Positions 55,938 to 64,000 of a stretch of 64,000 nt of DNA are shown here, piece after piece; the first letter of the stretch is position 1, and each line of letters opens with the position of its first letter. The position numbers and the translations under genes were made by a program. The stretch is from Rhynchopus euleeides (Eukaryota; Euglenozoa; Diplonemea; Diplonemida; Diplonemidae): the NCBI GenBank assembly GCA_963210315.1, contig OY723270.1, positions 930,001-994,000 of the forward strand, read 5' to 3'. The notes beneath the pieces are model-generated. The model was not told the DNA's origin and ran no database searches. It saw nothing but the letters and a program-made list of their open reading frames with translations.

Positions 55938-56950
55938 CAGCAGGTCACATGATGCTCAATGCACAATAGACTAGAGTCTCTGATCTCCGATGTGACCGAT
56001 ACCGTGCCTCAGCGGCACAAACGACTGACTGGCGCTGCTGCTGCTGCCGGAAGGGGGATCAGCCGCTGCCTCCGCGGTGCCTTGGCACAAGCCTGTGATG
56101 ACATTACACATTAGGAATCTCTGTGTATTCCCGCAAGGGAAGGTGAGCATACCATAGTAGACTGAGGCACTCCACCCAAGCCGTGCAGGCTGCACGGGCA
56201 GGGCTGTGCAGTGGCGGGGTTGTACCCCCTTGGGCCCAGAGAGGTGTGCAGAGTCTGCAGCAGGTCACATGATGCTCAATGCACAATAGACTAGAGTCTC
56301 TGATCTCCGATGTGACCGATACCGTGCCTCAGCGGCACAAACGACTGACTGGCGCTGCTGCTGCTGTCGGAAGGGGGATCAGCCGCTGCCTCCGCAGTGC
56401 CTTGGCACAAGCCTGTGATGACATTACACATTAGGAATCTCTGTGTATTCCCCCAAGGGAAGGTGAGCATACCATAGTAGACTGAGGCACCCCACCCAAG
56501 CCGTGCAGGCTGCACGGGCAGGGCTGTGCAGTGGCGGGGTTGTACCCCCTTGGGCCCAGAGAGGTGTGCAGACCCTGCAGCAGGTCACATGATGCTCAAT
56601 GCACAATAGACTAGAGTCTCTGATCTCCGATGTGACCGATACCGTGCCTCAGCGGCACAAACGACTGACTGGCGATGCTGCTGTTGGGAGGGAGGGGCGT
56701 GTTGGCGACATGATGACATCACAACCTTACCAGCTACTAGAACCGACTGCTTGTGTGCGGATAATCTTCTTTCGATGGGTCTTTCTGATGTGGCAACACC
56801 GGCACACCGACACCGCAAGCCTGTGATGACATTACACATTAGGAATCTCTGTGTATTCCCGCAAGGGAAGGTGAGCATACCATAAAGAATAGGTCGAGAC
56901 CGAGGCACCCCCACCTGCCCCAAGCCGTGCAGGCTGCACGGGCAGGGCCA
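55938..56950 (+). repeat. 320-bp tandem triplication upstream of myosin
   Basis: Copies start at 55938, 56258 and 56578 with cagcaggtcacatgatgctc. The first two are almost identical. The third has a replaced middle part (about 56,675-56,820), then returns to the repeat (gtgatgacattacacattag) until about 56,950. The array ends about 125 bp before the myosin start codon, so it may include duplicated promoter or 5' UTR sequence. Confidence 0.95.
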
Positions 56951-57074
56951 CATTCAGTAAACTTGCTTCAGCACCTTCGGTGCTGCCACACCACACTGCA
57001 CCACACCACCCACCCCACCTCCCCCCCCACCAAGCCAAGCCCTTCCTGCAGGATGGGGGCGCACGCTTGGCCCG

Positions 57075-60000
57075 ATGCCACCCAAGCAGAAGGACGCAGT
57101 GCTGGACCCAGAGGTGGGTGCAGACTGCCTCTTCTACGATGCTGATGAACACGCCTGGGCTCCAGGGCAGGTGACGGCGTGGGATGGGAAGACAGCAACG
57201 TGCAAAGCTTCTGCTAACACAAATCCGTTGTTTACATGGGAGAACGCCGCAGTGGTCGGCAAGCTGAAAGCCGAAGATGTGTATATGCTCAACCGCGACG
57301 TGCTAGGGGAGGATGTGCAGGACCTGCTCAGCCTGACGGTGCTGCACGACAGCACGCTTCTCAACGTGTTGCGGAGGAGATATTTCAACGACTTCATCTA
57401 CACCAACATCGGGGCCATCACCGTGGCCCTCAACCCCTTCAACTTCAAGATCCCTTGGTATACCGACGACAACATGCCGAAGTATCTTGCCGAGGGTGAC
57501 CGCATCGAGGCGAACATCCCGCACTCCTGGGCATGCGCCCATAACACATATTTTGAGATGATAAACGCTGATCACGAGCCGTTTAACCAGTGCATTCTGG
57601 TGTCAGGGGAGTCGGGGGCTGGGAAGACGGAGGCTTCTAAGATTGTTATGAAGTACCTCGCCGCTATCTCCTGCAAGTCGGGCTCTGAGGAGCAGAAGCA
57701 GGCGGCGCGTGCTGTCGGGACAAATATCAACATCACCTCCGCCCCGCTGGAGTCCTTCGGAAACGCGCGGACATCGCGGAACGACAACTCCAGCCGCTTC
57801 GGGAAGTGGATGCGCGTGAAATTCAACGAGCAGGGCTTCCTCGTCGGCGCACACATCACAAAATACCTCCTCGAGAAAAGCCGGATTGTCACCGCACAGA
57901 AGGGTGAGCGCGTCTACCACTCCTTCTACCTGCTGTGCCGTGCGAATGAGCGGAATAAATGGGGTATCGGTGATGACAAAGACTACCACAACACCTCTGC
58001 AGGGGGGCAGTCCTCCAACAAGGAGTTCGACAGCGCCGAGGAGTTTACAGAAGTGTGGAAGAACCTGCTGGAGCTCGGGGTGGACGAGGTGACGATCGAC
58101 TCCATCTGGAAGCTGGTGGCGGGGGTCCTCAACATCGAGAATGTGACGTTCGATGCTGACGGGGAGGGGTCGAAGATCACGGCTGCAGGGCAGGGCTGGG
58201 TGTCGAAGTGCTGCCAGCAGTGGATGGTGTCAGAAGACAGCCTCAAGCGCGAGCTGGTCGTCACAACAATGGTGACGCGAGACGGCGAGATCCCGGTCCC
58301 CCTCTCCCCGGTGAAGGCGATGGACGGGCGGTCCGCACTCACCAAGTCATTATATGACCACGAGTTCTCCTGGATTATCGAAAAGTGTAACGAAACGCTC
58401 AACATCGAAACGACGGGGCGATGGGTCGGCCTCCTCGATATTTTCGGATTTGAGGATTTCGAAGTCAACTCATTCGAGCAGCTCTGCATCAACCTGGCGA
58501 ACGAATCCCTCCAGAACCACTACAACTCCTATATCTTCGAACGGGATATGGATGAATGCAGGTCGGAAGGCATCGACGTGACCCAAGTTGAATTCCCCGA
58601 CAACGCGCCCTGTCTCAGGATGATTGTCGGCAAAGGCGGTATCTTCTCCCTCCTGGACGAAGAGTGCTCTCTGGGCAAGGGGACTTCTGACGCATTCCTT
58701 TCGAAAATCACCGACTATTGCTCCGGGGAGAAGTCTTATGAAAACTTCTTCACGAGGTCTCGGCTTGCAAAGAGTTCCTTCATCATCCACCACTACGCAG
58801 GGAGCGTGTCGTATGAAGTTGAGGAGTTTCTCGATAAAAATAGGGACACGCTGAAGCCGGCGTACAAGCTGATGATGCGCGCGTCGCAGTGTGAACACAT
58901 CGCAGGGCTCCTTGAAGCGCCTCAGGAGGATGCGAAGAAAATCACCGTCGGCGGGTTCTTCAAAAACCAGGTGGGGGAGCTGATGGAGCTGATCAACAGC
59001 ACAAACCCCCACTGGATCCGGTGTGTCAAGCCCCACCCGGCAAAGAAGCCCCTCACGTTCCACGGGGTGAAGACGATGCAGCAGCTGGCGTCGTCGGGTG
59101 TGCTCGGCACTGTCAAGATCCGCAAAGCGGGCTTTCCTGTTCGGATCCCATTTGACGTATTCACGGAGAAGTACAACATCATATCATCGCAGGGATCGGA
59201 CCCGGCGTCTATCATCAAGGCATCGGGTATCGACCCGATGATGGCCCAGGTATGAAGCCGCCAAAATTGTGTGCTGCTAAAATTGGGGTGGTGGTCTGAA
59301 GGGGGCTGTGCAGCCGCCTTGCCTTGAATTGAATTGAATATTATGCAGTCGCCACGCTTCTCAATGCACACCTGTGTGTGCCACTGATCACCACCCATTG
59401 TTGCCGCTGTCTCCTCCTGCAGGTGGGGAAGACGAGAGTGTTCCTCAAGAGCGACGCATATGTGGAGCTGGAGAAGCTGAAGAAGGCTGCGCTCGTCAAG
59501 CACGGCGAGTGTGTTCAGGCGCATGCCCGTGCCTACCTTGCGATGCTGGCAATCAAGGTATGCATGCGACGGAGGGCTTGGGCATAGCGGGTGGCATCCC
59601 ACCTGTTGTGGCCAACTTTTGGGTTCCGCACAAGCCACCCGCCAAACCCTGCTGCGAGCTTCCGCCGAACAGTCCGGTGTGGGGAAACCTGCTTCACTGC
59701 GTTTTTTGCCACCCATCCACCCACCCCGCCTTCCACCACAGCAAACGGTGTACGCCACCAACAAGGCGATGGTGGATGCAATGCGGCAGGAGATCCGCGC
59801 CTCGATGAAGGATGACATCGAGCGCCTGAAGCGCGAGGAGGCGGAGCGCCAAGCCGCGGAGCGTGAGATGATGGCCGCCATTGAGGGTGCGCTGAGCAGC
59901 ATCGGGGCTGACTGCGACGCTGCGTCAGAAGCGCTCAGGCGGGAGGAGGACAGGCGCTGGAAGGAGATGATGGAAGACTTCGAGACCATGCAGGTGCTGA

Positions 60001-61215
60001 TCGAGGAGGAGATTGCCGACCGGGTCGAGCGGGAGGATCGGGAACGAATAGAGCGCATCGAATCTGAGCAACGCCGCCAGGATGACGCGGCTGTTGCCAT
60101 CCAGGCTGCCTTCAGAGGCTACCAGTGCCGGGACAGGCTGATCCGCGAGTTCACAGAGAGGGCACGCGCCGCCGCTGAGTTTGAACTCGATGCTCACATC
60201 TTCCACCAGCACATGCTGATGCTGCAGCTGGACGACACACGCCGACAGCTTGAGTCAGATGCACGGAGGGCAGAGCGTGCCCGCCGAGAGACAGAGGAGG
60301 TGTGTGGGGGTGGAATCGGTGGGGTGGGGGGGGTGGGGGGGTGGGATAATTAACTGGGGGTGGGTTTCAGGATTGTGCGGTTTCATCGCCACTGCCGGCA
60401 CCACCACCACCACCACCACACCCTGCACAGCGTGAAGCCCTTTGGCGGGAGAAGGAAAAACGGCGAGCCGACCAGCTCCGCCTCGTGCTGGATCGGAAGT
60501 ATGGCATGGTGATTTATCGGCTCTTTGAAAAGACTTTCCCTGCGCAGGGCACGGGGGGGTGGGGGTGGCTGGGGGTGGGTGTTGCCTAGATTGCGATCGT
60601 GCACCTTGCACCCCTCTTCTGTTTGACGAGGCGTGGCGGGGGCAGGCAGGAACGACGTGTGTGCGGCGATCCCCGACACAATACAACACACACCGGCACA
60701 CAACCCAACACAGAGCCGAGGCAGACGTGCTGGAGCAGCGCATGGAGGAGGAGGTGACGGAGGAAGCCCTGCGTGAGGCGCACAGGCTGCGCAACGAGCG
60801 CCTGATGCGGGAGCACATGGAGGTGCGTGCCCGGCGGGAGGAGAACAAGATCCGGCGTGCGCATGTCGAGGCGCTGCAGCGCGAGGCTACCGCTGCGCGG
60901 CACCGGCGGCGGCGCGAGATGGAGGAGCAGTCGCAGCTGCGGCAGCACCGCATGGACATGACGGAGCGGGCCTTCCAGGAGATGACGGCAAAGCACTTGA
61001 TGCGGACGCAGCAGCGCAACACCGCCTCCGCCGCCTTCGCCAGCGGGCGCAGCGCATACCGCCAGCGCGAGGAGATCGACCGCGAGATTATCGACACGCA
61101 GCTCTCTGCCGAGTCCCCCGTCGCCCTGATGAACAACCCGCCCGACCCTCGTCGAGACGCGTTGGATGCCATCAACTTCCCCACACCCAGCACGCCTGCG
61201 GCGGCACCGCTTTGA
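57075..61215 (+). CDS. Unconventional myosin heavy chain, five exons
   Basis: Exons are 57075-59249, 59423-59557, 59742-60299, 60431-60498 and 60714-61215, with matching phases (three introns in phase 0, the last in phase 2), giving 1145 residues. Residues 1-60 look like the N-terminal SH3-like domain. The motor has the P-loop 'GESGAGKTEASK' (about 177), switch I 'NDNSSRFGKW' (about 236), switch II 'LLDIFGFEDFE' (about 454) and 'NPHWIRCVKPH' near the end. The converter and neck follow ('VGKTRVFLKSDAYVELEKL'), with an IQ-like helix and a clearer IQ motif 'AVAIQAAFRGYQCRDRL'. The tail is about 350 residues of charged helix without MyTH4, FERM or other recognised domain. All ATPase motifs are intact, so it should be an active actin-based motor. 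The class is not clear by eye. No start upstream fits, and the ATG lies 125 bp after the 320-bp repeats. Confidence 0.95.
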
Positions 61216-61576
61216 AGGCTGCTGCGTGGTGGTGGTGATCAGGTTGACTTTCGCATGTGCTAATGCTAACTCAGCGCCAGTTTTTTTATCGCATGCGGAG
61301 TGCCTTTTCCGCTCCGCCTCGGGAGGAGAGAGAGAGAGAGAGGGAGAGAGGGTGTGGCAGGTGTGGGGAGGGGGAGGAGGGGGGGCGCCGCTTTCGTTCC
61401 GTGTGTCAAAAAAAATACAACACAGCAACAAAAAAAAAACAATGAAAGAAGAGGAAAATACATTGGAGAATGATGAATGAACGAAACACGAACTGAGAAG
61501 AAAAAATAACAAACCACAGCCCACCCACCCCCTAGCGACAATAGTGTAGAGTTGCTGCCCACACTCTGCTCCCCCC

Positions 61577-61607
<31 letters not shown>

Positions 61608-62790
61608 TCCTCAGATGTTCTTACCTAATACTCCCGCATGTTCCCCTCCCCCGTTCGGCGTTGTCCGCACTCGGGAGATTTCCTACCCACCTGTTGCGGA
61701 CCTCCTTTGCGAGCAGGGAATCCGCCACAGGGCGTGTGAGAGCGGGGGGCGCTTTACCTTATCGGCTTGAATGGGTAGGTTGCTTACCTGCCTACCTCCT
61801 CCTACCAAGGTGCCACGCGTAGGGGGTCACTTCAGGCGGGCTCCCCTCTTTTTTTTTTGCAAGAACAGAAAGCTTTTCACCCAAAAAAGACTCGTGTCAG
61901 CGTTCGGCATCCTGCACACATGCACTAGCAGGCACTGTTCGTACAAACAAAGAACGCAACTCCAAGTCTTTTTGTCTCACTTTGCTGCGCTTCTTAGCGA
62001 AGAGAACGGCCCCTTCTTCTGCCGCTCGGGTGCAATCAGGGCAAAACCTCCGGCCTGATGCAGCCCTGCGGCGTCACTACCCTTTCACTGCGGATAGTGT
62101 GACTGCTGGGGAGGAGGGTGCGAGGTGAATGGGGGCATTCCCTCTCGTCAATCGCGAGAACACCCCCACCACACGCCTGCTGTGGGTGTGTGGCGTGCCC
62201 TGCATGATCCGCATAGCAATTTTTCCTGCGTTGTGTTAGCACAGCTCCAAACCCTCCCACATGCTCGCATCCCTCCGCTTCTAGAGACAGACCAGCCCTC
62301 CAAATACATTGCTGTGCTTGTGTGGATGGCTATCCCCACATCGAGTGACACATGGGAAACCCCCTCCCCCCTCCAGCTGTGTATTCATTGCGCCTCATGC
62401 CATTACCGTCCCCACCCGACCCCCCCCACCCCCCGACTACCCATTCCTGCACCTGACAGGGTGCAGATGTGTCGATAGAAAGTTAGAACTGTGAGGGTGT
62501 GTGTGTGTGTGTGGGGGGGGGGGGTGTGAGAGAGAAGATGCTGCGGCCCTTTCTTTCACGAGGGATATGCACGTCTTCCGGAGGTGGGGGGGGGGGGGAG
62601 GAGGGGGGTGGGGGGGGGGGGCGGAGGAGAGCTTGGGAGAGAGAGAGTGGTGATGTGGGTCTCGGCAGCGCAAACACACCCCCCCCCCCCTCCCCTCCCC
62701 CTCCCCACCCATTTCAGATGCAGGCTGGTCGCTAACCGTCATTCATCATTCCACTCATTCTGGGTTCCCCCCCCCTCCCCCTAGATATTT
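61216..62790. other. 1.6 kb intergenic with simple repeats
   Basis: No gene is recognised. It holds (GA)n at about 61,327-61,350, (TC)n at about 61,583-61,610, (GT)n at 62,496-62,512, and G and C runs at 62,512-62,700. Confidence 0.6.
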
Positions 62791-62844
62791 CATCATTCCA
62801 CCATCGGGGCCTGCCGTAAGGCAGGCCCCGATGGTGGAATGATG
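62791..62844. repeat. Perfect 25-bp inverted repeat with 4-base loop
   Basis: The left arm 62791-62815 (catcattccacc, then atcggggcctgcc) and the right arm 62820-62844 are exact reverse complements around the loop gtaa. The outer flanks tttcat and atgaaa also pair at a distance. No run of T follows, so it is not an obvious terminator. It may be a fold-back element or a structured RNA. Confidence 0.95.
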
Positions 62845-63108
62845 GTGGGATGAAACGCCGCCCGGTGATCCACCTGACGGATAAAGTTGAAGGATTGCAC
62901 TGGAAATTTTTATCTGACTTGGCCAAAATTCCAGGCACAGGGTTTAAAGGGAATTGTGAACCACTGCCAGATCCACGTCCGCACACCCCTTTTGCCACTC
63001 AGCATTGTGACCCTTCCTTGCCCGACGCCCTCCTACAACATGCAGGTGCCTCTCCTACACGCGTGCACAAGGGGTGTGTGCAGATCACAGCACGAGTCGG
63101 TGGGCGGG

Positions 63109-64000
63109 ATGGGGGCGAGTGCGAGTGTGCAGGAGCACGGACGGGCGTGGTGGGGCAGTACACGCGCTGTGAAGGAGGCACTGGAGGGTGGGACGTGGCG
63201 GCAGCTGCTGGAGCAGCACAAGGCGGACGTGAAGGCGGCGGACCCACACACCGGGCGGACGCTGCTGCACGAGGTGTTGCAGTCCGGGTGCAGGGGGGTT
63301 CCCGCTGCTGCCGAAGCAGTCAAGTTTCTGGTGGAGTGCGGGGCAGCCAGCGTTCCAGACAGGGAGGGGCGCACACCGGTGTGGTATGCGCTGCAGCACC
63401 GTGATGGCGACACACGCAGCGCGCTGCTGGCGGCCCTCGGCGAGCACGTGGGGAAGATGCAGACGGAGGTGGTCAGCAGGCTGCGGCACTTCCTCACAGA
63501 CGAGTGGCCGCCCTTGATGGCACGCGTTGCCGCTGCTGGTGCTGCCCGCGCTGCATCGGACGCACTGCAGGAGTCGCAGTCGCAGGCTCAGCCTTCACCA
63601 CAGGAGGTCTGCACACACAAACCCACCGACAAGGACAAGACGAGCGAGCGGCTGCAGAATCACGTGGACGGGCGGAAGATCTGCTTCACGCGCAACGACG
63701 CGGCGTGCGAGACACCGCTGCTGGAGTGGCTGGTGCAGCTGCTGGCGGTGCAGCCGGATCTCGGGTACCGGGCAAAGCACGTGGACAGCGTGCTGCTGGG
63801 GCTGCGGTTTGTTGTGCAGCGGGTGCTGCAGCGTGTGGAGAAGTTGCCAGACGAGATCGAGGACTGGATGGCGGTACATGACTGGTTCGAGCATCTGTGC
63901 GCAGGCTACCTCTTCACCTGCGACTGCGTGGACTACCAGATGGCCGATGCGACGTGCGACCTTGTGCGCGACAAAGACGGCGCGCCTATTGTCAAGGAGT
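63109..64000 (+). CDS. Ankyrin-repeat protein, cut by the window end
   Basis: An open frame of 297 codons from ATG 63109 runs off the window. The N terminus ('MGASASVQEHGRAWWGST') leads into ankyrin-like repeats: 'ALEGGTWRQLLEQHKADVKA', 'DPHTGRTLLHEVLQSG', 'AVKFLVECGAASVPDREGRT', 'PVWYALQHRDGDTR'. After a Gln/Ser-rich spacer comes a helical region ('ETPLLEWLVQLLAVQPDLGY', 'DWFEHLCAGYLFTCDCVDYQ') that is not recognised. The frame has consistent codon use and no break, unlike the ankyrin remnant at 18.5-19.4 kb. The true start may lie in an upstream exon, because an acceptor-like gtgtgtgcag precedes the ATG. Confidence 0.75.
   Translation, partial: MGASASVQEHGRAWWGSTRAVKEALEGGTWRQLLEQHKADVKAADPHTGRTLLHEVLQSGCRGVPAAAEAVKFLVECGAASVPDREGRTPVWYALQHRDGDTRSALLAALGEHVGKMQTEVVSRLRHFLTDEWPPLMARVAAAGAARAASDALQESQSQAQPSPQEVCTHKPTDKDKTSERLQNHVDGRKICFTRNDAACETPLLEWLVQLLAVQPDLGYRAKHVDSVLLGLRFVVQRVLQRVEKLPDEIEDWMAVHDWFEHLCAGYLFTCDCVDYQMADATCDLVRDKDGAPIVKE

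Overview
The window is nuclear DNA of a eukaryote, most likely a single-celled protist. The genes carry spliceosomal introns: 12 of the 14 I could phase start with GTATG and all end in AG. The proteins are eukaryotic (an unconventional myosin, an F-box-like protein, WD40 and ankyrin proteins, secreted Cys-rich proteins), and mobile elements fill much of the rest. Pro/Thr-rich linkers, many WD40 and ankyrin genes, GC-rich codons and long G or C runs would suit an alga of chromerid or stramenopile type, but the sequence alone does not fix the taxon.

Layout. 1-11,098 is an unbroken satellite of exactly 358 units of 31 bp. 11.1-21.2 kb is a decayed mobile-element and pseudogene zone. It holds inverted-repeat elements, a reverse-transcriptase remnant, an endonuclease III-like fragment, and a broken ADP-ribosyltransferase-like gene followed by broken ankyrin repeats. 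21.2-32.1 kb holds two related genes for secreted proteins. One is intronless (unknown N-terminal domain, Pro/Thr linker, seven-bladed WD40 propeller). The other has five exons (signal peptide, Cys-rich modules, the same WD40 propeller). They share a segmental duplication of the WD40 part and its 3' flank. Between them lies a 2.3-kb inverted-repeat element with a lysine-rich, faintly histone H2B-like reading frame.

32.1-37.3 kb is non-coding and repeat-rich and contains a 1.2-kb hAT-type non-autonomous transposon. 37.3-45.0 kb holds three genes: a four-exon coiled-coil protein, a WD40 protein, and a small multi-exon protein with a 187-bp MITE in one intron. 46.4-51.1 kb is a complete tyrosine-recombinase retrotransposon on the minus strand (gag, recombinase, RT/RNase H) with the split direct repeats A1...B1-A2-B2. 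51.8-53.0 kb is a second, inverted copy of the hAT element. 53.9-61.2 kb holds an F-box-like gene, a 320-bp tandem triplication, and a complete five-exon myosin gene. The window ends in an ankyrin-repeat gene cut by the edge.

The genes do not form an operon or one pathway. The strongest signals are structural: target-site duplications for the hAT copies, a shared WD40 cassette joined to different ectodomains through its own linker, a GC-rich hairpin repeat in nine copies, and a satellite without net length drift.
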